From UBA11346 sp038318565 (GTDB lineage: Bacteria; Planctomycetota; UBA11346), in the NCBI GenBank assembly GCA_038318565.1, contig JBBQCI010000075.1:1-19556 (forward strand): a stretch of DNA of 19,556 bases, in the 5' to 3' direction. Within the stretch, counting starts at the first letter, position 1. Each line of letters opens with the position of its first letter. The notes under the pieces are model-generated. The model did not search any database. It was not told where the DNA came from and saw only the letters and a program-made list of their open reading frames with translations. Below are positions 7,018-14,331 of the stretch, piece by piece. The translations under genes were made by a program, and so were the position numbers.

Positions 7018-9146
7018 CGCTTCTTCTCCCCACCGATGGTGAAGTTGACGCCGCCGGTGATGCCACCGACTTTCAGTTTGCCGCGGTTGATGTCGAGATC
7101 GGCCCCCATTGGCAGGAAGGAGCCATCAATGCGGTGAATCTCGCCGTCGGTCACGGCCGCCTGGAACGAGACGGCACCTTCACCGCCCACCTGAACCTGT
7201 CCAGGCACCACCAGCGAGGTCAACCAGGCCAGATCGGCATGGTCGACGATGCCGAGAACGCGGCCATCATACAAGGAGCCGGCCACGACGCCTTCAAGCT
7301 GGGCAGAGAAACCACCCGGGGTCGGTTCGCCGGCCCCATCCGCCGCCCGCACCATGGCGCGACGTAACTTCAGCTCAGTGAACTTGCCGGCCTCGAAACG
7401 GATACCGACGTCCAGAGAAAAGATCGGCGTCCTGGCTGCCAAGGACAGCCAATCATCCGGAATGCGGATGTCTCCAGCCTTGAGATGGCCACCGAGATCG
7501 AGATCGATCAGAGCCGGACTGATCGACGCCGTACCGGACAGTCTGGCTGTCAGGTCGCGGATCAGATCACGGCGGGACAAGCGCAGCTGGGCATCGGCGA
7601 GTTCGAGTCGTTCGACCGAGACGCGAATCACTCCAGAGGAAACGGTGAAGCCGGCCTGCAGGCTCAGACTGCCGGAAAGCTCAGGCATACCGATCGGGCC
7701 GCGTAGTCGGCCGATCAGTGTCTCGACAGCCTTGCAAGTCACCCCGACCCGCCCTGTCGCAGCATTTCCTGCAAACGTCAATTTACCGATCGGCAGATCA
7801 GCCGAGACCTGGACGTCTCCTCCAGGAACCTGCAGATTGGTAACCGCTGCCACCATGCCGTCGATTGGTCCAAACGACCAGCCCTCGGCAAGCAACCTGG
7901 CCTGGCTAAGCCTGGCAGAGAACTCCGGTCGGCCATCATGGAGCACCGCGCTGGCCTCGACCACATGTCCACCACCGATCACCAGCGGGGCCGGCAGGAA
8001 GCCCTGCACCAGCACCAACGGGACCTCGGCGGCATTGATGCGCGGAGGAGTCGCGCCTCCAAGCACCACCTCCAGTCGTGAACGTCCTGCACCCACCAAG
8101 GCGATCGAGGTGCGGCGGTCGCTGGTTGGCCAGCGGATCTGCAACTCGGGCATCAGCTTGGCGACTTCCGCCAGCGGCAGTCCCTTGGGCAATGGCAGGC
8201 CAGGACCGGCATTCCAGGTCACGGCGTCGATGGCCACCGAGGTCCCGGCCCGGTCGGCCGTCAAGGTACCCTCCAAGCTGCCCAGTTTGGCATCCTGCAC
8301 CTGCAGTCGGCGGATCACCGCTCGTCGCATGTCGGCATCAATCTCGCAGCTGCCGGAACCGCCGACCCACTGGACCTTGCCCGCCCCTCGGATGGTGTCG
8401 GAGACGACATCGACGATGACGCGGGTACCGGTAAAATCAGCCATTGGTGGCAGCCACGGATCGAACTCTCGCGGAATGAGACCAGTCAGACCAATGCCTT
8501 CGACCACTCGCAGGATCGCGGTCGGGGCCACAGACCCCTCCAGCACATCCACGGTGGTGATGATTGGTGCCTCGGGACCGGCGCGATCGGTCGCCACACG
8601 CACCTTCATCGGCTTGCCGGCAGCATTGCCGACAGCCTCCACCGCGCTTGTCGCACCCAGCGTATCGACGCGGACCGCCACGTCGGTCAGCTGCATGCCA
8701 CCCGGAAGTTCCATGGCACCATCCACCACTTCGACCAGCACCGGAGAGGGCGCACGGGCTGATAGATGCTTGCTCTCGGCCTTGATGATGGCGAGCAGAA
8801 ATCGGTAGCGCTGTGCATCCAGCCCGCCACGCACCCCATCAATCCGCAACGAAATGAGCCGGCGATCAAGCGGATCGAAACGGATTGTAGCGCGACGCAC
8901 CGTTGCCAGCGCAGGCTGCCCGACCTCCTGGATGGTCAGGTTCTCGGCCACAGCCTCATCGAGGCCGACCAGGCGCAGACTGCCGACCTGGAGCCTGCCA
9001 GGCAACCCGTAGGCGGACCACCCATGTTCAATCTCGCTGGCCAGACCACCACGCACGAGGTACTGGCCCACCCCGATCGCAGCCAACAGCGGAACGCCGA
9101 CCAGCACCACCAGGAGTATCACAAGCATGCGCCGGCGGCGGGTCAT
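7014..9146 (-). CDS. AsmA/TamB/YdbH-like envelope protein
   Basis: A 710-residue protein with a basic N-terminus (MTRRRR) and one hydrophobic segment at about residues 7-28, which acts as a signal anchor. The rest is a long, beta-rich, repeat-like, hydrophilic region (many short strands such as MQLTDVAVRVDTLG, LIDLDLGGHLKAGDI, GELHR-like turns) with no enzymatic motif. This layout fits the AsmA-like / YdbH-type bridge proteins that span the periplasm and move phospholipids between membranes. Family membership rests on architecture and pattern, so the exact subfamily is open. Met7 (base 9128) is an alternative start; no clear ribosome-binding site separates the two. The stop overlaps the YtxJ-like start (ATGA). 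Confidence 0.7.
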   Translation of the reverse strand: MTRRRRMLVILLVVLVGVPLLAAIGVGQYLVRGGLASEIEHGWSAYGLPGRLQVGSLRLVGLDEAVAENLTIQEVGQPALATVRRATIRFDPLDRRLISLRIDGVRGGLDAQRYRFLLAIIKAESKHLSARAPSPVLVEVVDGAMELPGGMQLTDVAVRVDTLGATSAVEAVGNAAGKPMKVRVATDRAGPEAPIITTVDVLEGSVAPTAILRVVEGIGLTGLIPREFDPWLPPMADFTGTRVIVDVVSDTIRGAGKVQWVGGSGSCEIDADMRRAVIRRLQVQDAKLGSLEGTLTADRAGTSVAIDAVTWNAGPGLPLPKGLPLAEVAKLMPELQIRWPTSDRRTSIALVGAGRSRLEVVLGGATPPRINAAEVPLVLVQGFLPAPLVIGGGHVVEASAVLHDGRPEFSARLSQARLLAEGWSFGPIDGMVAAVTNLQVPGGDVQVSADLPIGKLTFAGNAATGRVGVTCKAVETLIGRLRGPIGMPELSGSLSLQAGFTVSSGVIRVSVERLELADAQLRLSRRDLIRDLTARLSGTASISPALIDLDLGGHLKAGDIRIPDDWLSLAARTPIFSLDVGIRFEAGKFTELKLRRAMVRAADGAGEPTPGGFSAQLEGVVAGSLYDGRVLGIVDHADLAWLTSLVVPGQVQVGGEGAVSFQAAVTDGEIHRIDGSFLPMGADLDINRGKLKVGGITGGVNFTIGGEKKR

Positions 9147-9236
9147 CGGGGAAGCAGGATCGTCCAGAAGCCGGTCGGATCAATCTCGCGGACGCAGCGG
9201 ACCTGACCTGCTCCTCCTCCTTCCTGATCTAACCTC

Positions 9237-9264
9237 TTGCAGAGGGACGAGGCTATCCTATAAG
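9237..9264 (+). promoter_or_regulatory. Sigma-70-like promoter for the tRNA pair
   Basis: TTGCAG (9237-9242) and TATAAG (9259-9264) are separated by 16 bases and lie about 37 bases before the first tRNA. A GC-rich stretch follows the -10, as is common for stable-RNA promoters. Confidence 0.55.
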
Positions 9265-9301
9265 CCCTCCCTCGCCGCGGACGTGGGCGGCGTGCGGGCA
9301 C

Positions 9302-9378
9302 GGGCGATTAGCTCAGCCGGCCAGAGCACCCGCCTTACACGCGGGCTGTCGCAGGTTCGAATCCTGCATCGCCCACCA
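9302..9378 (+). tRNA. tRNA-Val(UAC)
   Basis: The acceptor arm GGGCGAT pairs with ATCGCCC. The D-arm is TAGCTCAGC. The anticodon stem CCCGC/GCGGG encloses the loop CTTACAC, giving anticodon UAC (Val). The T-loop is GGTTCGAATCC. CCA is encoded (9376-9378), after discriminator A9375. Confidence 0.96.
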
Positions 9379-9400
9379 CGCGCTCTTTGCTGTACATTTT

Positions 9401-9477
9401 GGCCTGGTAGCTCAGTTGGTTAGAGCGCCGCCCTGTCACGGCGGAGGTCAGGGGTTCAAGTCCCCTCCAGGTCGCCA
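9401..9477 (+). tRNA. tRNA-Asp(GUC)
   Basis: The acceptor arm GGCCTGG pairs with CCAGGTC, with one G-U pair. The anticodon stem CCGCC/GGCGG encloses the loop CTGTCAC, giving anticodon GUC (Asp). Discriminator G73 is the Asp identity base, and CCA is encoded at 9475-9477. It lies 22 bases after tRNA-Val and was probably processed from the same transcript. Confidence 0.97.
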
Positions 9478-9482
9478 ATGCG

Positions 9483-9510
9483 AAACCCATGGTGAAAGCT
9501 ATGGGTTTTT
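9483..9510 (+). terminator. Rho-independent terminator of the tRNA operon
   Basis: AAACCCAT (9483-9490) pairs with ATGGGTTT (9501-9508), and the T-run extends to 9510, just six bases after the tRNA-Asp CCA end. Confidence 0.85.
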
Positions 9511-9548
9511 CGTTTATCGGGATTGGACATACAGCTGCTCACGGTCGA

Positions 9549-9566
9549 GCCGTTCCCCCGAACGGC
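9549..9566. repeat. Perfect short hairpin
   Basis: GCCGTTC, loop CCCC, GAACGGC: a 7-bp perfect inverted repeat in the non-coding stretch after the tRNA operon. No T-run follows and its role is unknown. Confidence 0.5.
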
Positions 9567-9615
9567 CAGGGGAAGTACTATTCGCCGATTTCAGACCCGG
9601 TCATAGCTAGCTAAG

Positions 9616-9655
9616 AAAAAATGGCCCCCGACTCATCGCCGGGGACCATTTTTTT
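9616..9655. terminator. Strong bidirectional-type terminator hairpin
   Basis: AAAAAATGG then CCCCG (9616-9630, after one unpaired C) pairs with CGGGG and CCATTTTTT (9640-9655), with one C/A mismatch. Both flanks can supply a U-run. On the minus strand it lies immediately after the stop of the broken gene at 9659-9854, which suggests it was that gene's native terminator. Confidence 0.85.
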
Positions 9656-9658
9656 CCG

Positions 9659-9854
9659 TTATTCGGTATCCAGGAACTTCAGGCCGGTATCGTCGTCGAT
9701 GTCGAGCAGCAAGACGTTTGGCCAGGAATGTTTGCGCTCCCGCGGCATCGACCAGGCCGAGCGCGCGCCCATCGGTGACAATCATATACAGCGAGGTCGA
9801 GAACGGCAGTCGCCGGACAACCGTGAACCCGCATCTTGGATACAGCGCGGATGA
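9659..9854 (-). pseudogene. 3' remnant of an unrecognised gene, frameshifted
   Basis: Read on the minus strand, one frame from about 9854 to about 9722 gives a GC3-rich, protein-like stretch (including CGFTVVRRLPF, IVTDGRALGLVDAAG). A second frame from about 9720 continues with NVLLLDIDDDTGLKFLDTE and a TAA stop at 9661-9659. The change of coding-like frame at about 9720 suggests one frameshift. Upstream, the first frame meets a TGA at 9857-9855. A strong terminator follows the stop directly. I interpret this as the decayed 3' end of a once functional gene. No family is recognised; without the frameshift call it could instead be a short ORF with a different C-terminus. Confidence 0.5.
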
Positions 9855-9961
9855 TCAGTAAAATCAGGCGAAATGGGTCGATAGGGTGGTGTCCGAGTTG
9901 CCAGGATCGGAGCTCACGAATTCAGGTATTAATCACCACGTCCTGCCCTAGGAATCGAGCC

Positions 9962-10753
9962 ATGTCGAGCAATCCCATCCAGTTCACCAATGGATCCACC
10001 TACGAACGCTACATGGGCGAATGGAGTCGTCTGGCCGGCAATGTCTTCCTCGACTGGCTGGCCCCGACAGCAGGCCTGCGTTGGCTTGACGTGGGCTGTG
10101 GCAACGGCGCCTTCACCGATCTGCTGGTCCAGCGCTGCGCTCCTGCCGCGATCAGTGGCATCGACCCATCGGAGGCGCAGCTGGTCCATGCGCGAACGCG
10201 CCAGGCCCTACAGCGTGTCGACTTCCGGGCCGGTGATGCCATGGCCCTGCCATACCCGGACAGCGCCTTCGATGCTGCAGTCATGCCATTGGTCATCTTC
10301 TTCCTGACCGATCCGGCCCGTGGCGTCACCGAAATGGCACGCGTGGTCAGCCCAGGTGGCACGGTTGCCGCCTATGCGTGGGACATAGAGGGCGGTGGCT
10401 TTCCGTATGAGATGCTGCATGAGGAGATGCGCCAGTTGGGCTGTACCGTGCCGATGCTGCCAAGCCCTGCGGCAGCGAACATCGATACCATGCAGGAGTT
10501 GTGGACCAGCGCTGGGCTCAAGGCTATTGCCACCCATGTCATAACCGTGGAGCGGACGTTCTTGGATATGGACGATTTCTGGACCACTATCGGCGGCAGC
10601 CCTGCTGCCGGTCCGACGCTCGCAGCCATGTCCATCGAAGCACGTACGCTGCTCAGGGAACGGCTGACAGGTCGCTTGCTGACGGGTACCAGTGGCCAGA
10701 TCCGCTGTCGTGGTCGGGCCCACGCAGTGAAGGGTCACGTCACGTACCGCTGA
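9962..10753 (+). CDS. Class I SAM-dependent methyltransferase
   Basis: A 263-residue Rossmann-fold methyltransferase of the Methyltransf_11/UbiE-like type. Motif I is LDVGCGNGAFTDLL (SAM binding), the acidic residue after strand 2 is in SGIDPSEAQL, motif II-like GDAMALPYPDSAFDAAV follows, and the post-motif region MARVVSPGGTVAAYAWD closes the core. The N-terminal QFTNGSTYERYMGEWSRLAG is typical of small-molecule methyltransferases of this group. ATG 9962 has AGGAA seven bases upstream. The substrate cannot be told. It stands alone between decayed genes, so it may be an acquired cargo gene. Confidence 0.88.
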   Translation: MSSNPIQFTNGSTYERYMGEWSRLAGNVFLDWLAPTAGLRWLDVGCGNGAFTDLLVQRCAPAAISGIDPSEAQLVHARTRQALQRVDFRAGDAMALPYPDSAFDAAVMPLVIFFLTDPARGVTEMARVVSPGGTVAAYAWDIEGGGFPYEMLHEEMRQLGCTVPMLPSPAAANIDTMQELWTSAGLKAIATHVITVERTFLDMDDFWTTIGGSPAAGPTLAAMSIEARTLLRERLTGRLLTGTSGQIRCRGRAHAVKGHVTYR

Positions 10754-10774
10754 CCTCCGACGGACGACATCGCT

Positions 10775-10792
10775 GATAGCCGCCGAGCTATC
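10775..10792. terminator. Hairpin between convergent genes (weak terminator candidate)
   Basis: GATAGC, loop CGCCGA, GCTATC: a perfect 6-bp stem between the methyltransferase stop (10753) and the FlhB-fragment stop (10813). No T-run follows, so function is uncertain. Confidence 0.35.
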
Positions 10793-10812
10793 GGGGGACG
10801 TCGAAGGCGAAC

Positions 10813-11163
10813 TCATGGGTCGCACCGTAGGATATAAGCCGCGCCCTTCCTGAGCCGGTACACCGCCGCCAATATCTCCGCCACCGGCTTGAACCACTTC
10901 GCCTTGATCGGATGCCCGTTCTCAACTTCCTTGGCAAGGGCGCGGGCGAGTTCGATGTTCCCGACCATCGGGATGTTGTGCTCGGCGGCGATAGTCTTGA
11001 TGCGCTGGGCGATCTCGTCGTAGCCCTTGGCAAGGACGACGGGCGAGGACATGTGCGCGCAGTCGTATGTGAGCGCGACGGCCACGTGGGTCGCGTTGGA
11101 CCCAGGGGAATACAATGCAATGCAACACCGCACCACCAAAACGGCCGAAGGCTCGACGAGCAA
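10813..11163 (-). pseudogene. flhB: Orphan C-terminal cytoplasmic domain of FlhB/YscU-type export switch protein
   Basis: The conserved part reads SNATHVAVALTYD, then SSPVVLAKGYDEIAQRIK, IPMVGNIELARALAKEVE and AEILAAVYRLRKG. This is the C-terminal half of FlhB, the flagellar type III export gate component that switches substrate specificity by self-cleavage at NPTH. Here the motif is NATH (Pro to Ala). The four transmembrane helices of FlhB are missing, and no other flagellar gene is in the window. The frame is open from 11184 with a possible TTG start at 11163; an internal ATG (about 11052) would give a shorter protein of about 79 residues. Nearest reading: a truncated gene remnant. Alternative: a stand-alone FlhB-C/YlqH-like protein, which would be expressed. 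Confidence 0.75.
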
Positions 11164-11190
11164 CGGGGGTGCGCCAGTCCAACGTCATGG

Positions 11191-11211
11191 ACATGTGCTC
11201 GCTGGACATGT
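11191..11211. repeat. Direct repeats of GGACATGT upstream of the DoxX-like gene
   Basis: The palindromic core ACATGT occurs at 11191-11196 and 11206-11211, each preceded by GG, 15 bases apart, with a further copy at 11049-11054. They lie 70-90 bases before the DoxX-like start and could be regulator half-sites. This is inference from spacing only. Confidence 0.35.
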
Positions 11212-11282
11212 CTGCCACTTCACCGGGCGCATCAGGCCGTTCCGACGGGCGGCGCTGGTTCACTTCCCCTCCGGGGGTGTAC

Positions 11283-11771
11283 ATGCAGGATATGTCCCAC
11301 GTCCCTGCGCCCTTGCACCCCCTCGACCTCCGCCTGACCCGTTGGATGGCCAAGTATGCCGTCCAGGCGCTGCGCCTCAGCCTTGGGATCATCTTCCTGT
11401 GGTTCGGCGGGCTCAAACTCATTCCCGGAATGAGCCCCGCCGAGGGCCTTGCCACCGACACCATCGGCCTGCTGACCGGAGGCGTCGTGTCCCCGGCGTG
11501 GATATCTCCAGCGTTGGGCTTGTGGGAATGTCTGATCGGGTTCGGCCTAGTTACCGGCCTTTGGCTGCGCGCCACCCTGCTACTGCTGGCCCTGCAGATG
11601 GCTGGCACCTTCACGCCGCTCGTCCTTTTCCCTGGACGCTGCTTTGCTCACGTGCCCTTCGTGCCGACGCTGGAAGGCCAGTACATCATCAAGAACCTGG
11701 TGCTCATCGCGGCGGCCCTGGCCATCGGCGCCACCGTGCGGGGCGGGCACGTCGACCCTGAGCCGCGCTAA
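11283..11771 (+). CDS. DoxX/YkgB-like (DUF417-type) integral membrane protein
   Basis: A 162-residue inner-membrane protein with about four hydrophobic helices: ALRLSLGIIFLWFGGLKL, the PALGLWECLIGFGLVTG helix, ATLLLLALQMAGTFTPLVLF, and IIKNLVLIAAALAIGA. The FLWFGGLKL motif and the ending EGQYIIKNLVLIAAAL are typical of the DoxX/DUF417 (YkgB) superfamily, whose biochemical role is poorly defined. I chose ATG 11283; ATG 11292 is nearly as good. An in-frame ATG at 11115 has a decent AGGGG six bases upstream and would add 56 residues of non-membrane sequence that overlaps the FlhB fragment, so it cannot be fully excluded. Confidence 0.83.
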   Translation: MQDMSHVPAPLHPLDLRLTRWMAKYAVQALRLSLGIIFLWFGGLKLIPGMSPAEGLATDTIGLLTGGVVSPAWISPALGLWECLIGFGLVTGLWLRATLLLLALQMAGTFTPLVLFPGRCFAHVPFVPTLEGQYIIKNLVLIAAALAIGATVRGGHVDPEPR

Positions 11772-11872
11772 GCCGCCGCCTGCCCTACGGACCCAGCCCT
11801 GACCCGAATGTCTGCCTCCCTTCGAGCCACCCTGACCGATTCATTCAACCCGCTCACCTACCGCACCTTCGC

Positions 11873-12088
11873 TCACAACCGACATCGCGCCTCGCAGGCA
11901 TGCGGGCCGGGGCCGAGAGTCACCCCCAGATGCTCGGCGATTTCGATATCCTGATTCCCGCCTCCGCTAACTAACAGCACCACCTCCGCTCGCTCAGCTA
12001 TCCGAACCTGAACTCGACGACCGCGCGACAGTGACTCCAGCCGGTGACGTTGCTCAGGCGACTGGACAACGGTAGCGGCAACTCGCAT
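11873..12088 (-). pseudogene. IS630-family transposase N-terminal remnant
   Basis: From ATG 12088 the minus strand reads MRVAATVVQSPEQRHRLESL, then RIAERAEVVLLVSGGGNQ and DIEIAEHLGVT. This matches the N-terminal helix-turn-helix region of IS630-type transposases, where a conserved start of the form MRVA...L(S/T)PEQR...LE, AERAR.VLLAA.G and (E)IA..LG is usual. It breaks after LGVT, where the WR.RF segment is expected, and stops at about 71 residues. No DDE catalytic domain follows. No clear terminal inverted repeats are visible. It is a dead fragment in an intergenic stretch of about 380 bases that otherwise holds nothing recognisable. Confidence 0.7.
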
Positions 12089-12150
12089 GCGATTCTCCAG
12101 CAGTACAACGGGCCGCTGGGTTATACGTTACATTATTCTGACTAGAACCA

Positions 12151-14331
12151 CTAGCCTTCTCTCGCCTTGATCCTATCGATTCGTATCGGCGAACCGTCAG
12201 TACCCACTTGCCCGAACTGCAGCACCCCGGTCGGGCAGACCTGCACGCAGGCCGAGCAGCGGACGCACTCGGGGTCTTCCATGTGCTTCCCCTTGTTGGC
12301 GAAGTTCATGATGTCGATGCCCTGGTGGCAGACCGTGGTGCAGGCGTTGCAGGAGATGCACTTTTTCTGGTCGACGATGATGCGGAAGCGGCTGAAACGT
12401 GCGAGGATGTTCATCCAGGCGGCCAGTGGGCAGGCAAAACGGCACCACACACGGCCGGAGAGCCAAAAATAGAGGCCGGTGCCCAAGGCCCCCGCCAGCA
12501 ACCAGTCGACGGCGTGCTTCCAGTAGCCCTTCATGGTCACCGCCTGCACCCAGGCGGGACTGATCGTAGTCGGTGAGGTCCAACTGATGATGTGCAGGAC
12601 CAGGATGATTACTGCGGTCGCAAGGACAACTTGGCCGACGAGGTTGACCTTGTTCCAGGCTTTGCCGTGGGGCATTTTTTCTCGATGGCGATCGCCCATG
12701 GTCTCAGCAAGGGCACCGCAGGAACAGATCCAGCCACAGTAGGCGCCCTTGCCCCAGCGCCAGACGATCAGTGGGATGATGACAAAGGTCTGGATGAACG
12801 AGATGACCAACCACCAGGTGTAGGGTTGCTCGGTGAACACGTTCCAGGCCATCAGTGGCCAGGCGAGAATAAAGCCGTAGGCCCGCCACCAAGCGTCACC
12901 GGGGAAAAGATTCTCGCGGATGACATGGGGAATGAGGTCATGCGCCCCAAGCCACGGCAACAGGATCTCCGGAAATAGGAACAGAGGCAACACCTGGATG
13001 GTCATCAGGGTCAGCGTCTGCACCCGCACATACGGGGTCTTCCTCCGCCGCATGCGGTCGATGCCGAAGCCGACCACGGCAGCGCTGTAGGCGAGGGTGA
13101 CCCAGAAGGATGGTCCCGAGGCCGAATGGAGCAGAACGCCGGCCAGGCTCGATGGATCGCTGGCCCAACCGGCCACCGGCTGCAGCCAAGTTGCCGGTTG
13201 CAGGGCGGCGATGCCACCACCCCAGCCCAGCGATTTCCAGCCGTACAGGCAGGTGATGGCGATCAGGAAGGCGACCAAAGCGACGTAAACCGGCAGCGAG
13301 CGTTCGCCACGGATCGGCACCCCGGAGCGGCGGAAAAACTCGAGCGGCGCTTCGCGTCCGATGAGCGCCAGTACGCCCTGATTGGGCAGGGTCTGGGTCG
13401 TGCCGCCGCTGGTCACTTCGACCGTATCATCGGTGATCCGCGTGAACGTCGCCCCAAGCATAAGGCGGAGGCGACCGGCCTTGGCGAGATCCAGGACCCG
13501 GGCGGCGTTCTCTGGCTTGGCCTTGGCCAAATCGGTGCCGCGATGCACCAGAGTCACCCGGGCGCTAGCCTCGGCGCATGCGACGGCTGCCTCACAGGCG
13601 CTGTCACCGCCGCCGGCGACCACGAGATCCTCGTCAGTATGGTGTTTCGGGTCGTGCAGACGGTTGACTACTTTGGGTAGGTCCTCGCCGGGGACGCCGA
13701 GACGACGGTAGTTGCCGCTGCGACCGATCGCGACGATGACCCGGCGCGCCAGCACTGGCGCGCCGTCCTTGACCATCACAGCCAGATGATCGCCGCGTCG
13801 CTCGACATGGGTGACCGTGGCGGTGCGCAGCGGCAGATCCTTGCCTGCGAGTTGCTGTTCCAACTCCTGGAGCAGATCCTCTTTTACCCCGGCCGAGACC
13901 TGGAGCCCGCCCGCCGGACGCATGTCGGTCGGATAGGTGAAGATTGGCTTGCCGGTCGGGAAGTTGGTCAGGGTCGCCAGGCGCTGGTTGGATTCGATGA
14001 TGGTGAAGTGCAGTCGGCTGCCGGTCAACTCGACCGCCGCCGCCATGCCCGCCACGCCGCCACCGATGATCGCCACATCGAGAATCCCTGCTGGGGCCGC
14101 AGTCGTCGCCAGTTCGCGGATGCAACGCTGCGCTGCCTTTGCGCCGGAATCGAGCGCGAATTTCAGCAGCGGAACACCAGTGAGGTCACCGACTATGAGC
14201 AGTCCAGGTACACGGGTGCTGCCATCAGCACCGACCACGGGCAGGCGTTCAGGCACCCCGGCAGGCCATTGAAGATGTAACCAGTGGGCGTAGCGCCCGA
14301 ACCAGGACAACGGTGCAGCGAGCGCGTTCAT
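12151..14331 (-). CDS. FAD/NAD(P)-binding oxidoreductase fused to NapH/CcoG-like 4Fe-4S membrane protein
   Basis: A 726-residue fusion and the last gene of the operon. The cytoplasmic oxidoreductase part has a first dinucleotide-binding GGGVAGMAAA at about 90-99 and a second AGGGDSACEAAV at about 239-250, flanked by VIVAIGRSGNYRRLG. A VGDLTGVPLLKF segment at about residues 48-59, before the first Rossmann motif, resembles the FAD-contacting GD block that usually ends this fold. The middle has several membrane helices with NapH/CcoG-type Cys motifs YCGWICSCGALAE and WCRFACPLAAW. The C-terminus has two 4Fe-4S ferredoxin motifs, CISCNACTTVCHQG (Cys658, 661, 664, 668) and CVRCSACVQVCPTG (Cys689, 692, 695, 699). 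It likely moves electrons from NAD(P)H through flavin and Fe-S centres across or into the membrane. ATG 14331 overlaps the upstream stop as TGATG. Confidence 0.9.
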   Translation of the reverse strand: MNALAAPLSWFGRYAHWLHLQWPAGVPERLPVVGADGSTRVPGLLIVGDLTGVPLLKFALDSGAKAAQRCIRELATTAAPAGILDVAIIGGGVAGMAAAVELTGSRLHFTIIESNQRLATLTNFPTGKPIFTYPTDMRPAGGLQVSAGVKEDLLQELEQQLAGKDLPLRTATVTHVERRGDHLAVMVKDGAPVLARRVIVAIGRSGNYRRLGVPGEDLPKVVNRLHDPKHHTDEDLVVAGGGDSACEAAVACAEASARVTLVHRGTDLAKAKPENAARVLDLAKAGRLRLMLGATFTRITDDTVEVTSGGTTQTLPNQGVLALIGREAPLEFFRRSGVPIRGERSLPVYVALVAFLIAITCLYGWKSLGWGGGIAALQPATWLQPVAGWASDPSSLAGVLLHSASGPSFWVTLAYSAAVVGFGIDRMRRRKTPYVRVQTLTLMTIQVLPLFLFPEILLPWLGAHDLIPHVIRENLFPGDAWWRAYGFILAWPLMAWNVFTEQPYTWWLVISFIQTFVIIPLIVWRWGKGAYCGWICSCGALAETMGDRHREKMPHGKAWNKVNLVGQVVLATAVIILVLHIISWTSPTTISPAWVQAVTMKGYWKHAVDWLLAGALGTGLYFWLSGRVWCRFACPLAAWMNILARFSRFRIIVDQKKCISCNACTTVCHQGIDIMNFANKGKHMEDPECVRCSACVQVCPTGVLQFGQVGTDGSPIRIDRIKAREG

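Noticed and set aside
7249..8808. 519-codon plus-strand ORF opposite the AsmA-like gene
   Set aside because: It is the mirror of a GC-rich gene, with Ser/Arg/Pro-rich composition and no domain. The minus-strand protein has a signal anchor and coupled neighbours.
9836..9961. Upstream extension of the methyltransferase to 9836
   Set aside because: ATG 9962 has a proper AGGAA and the family begins there; the extension has no conserved sequence.
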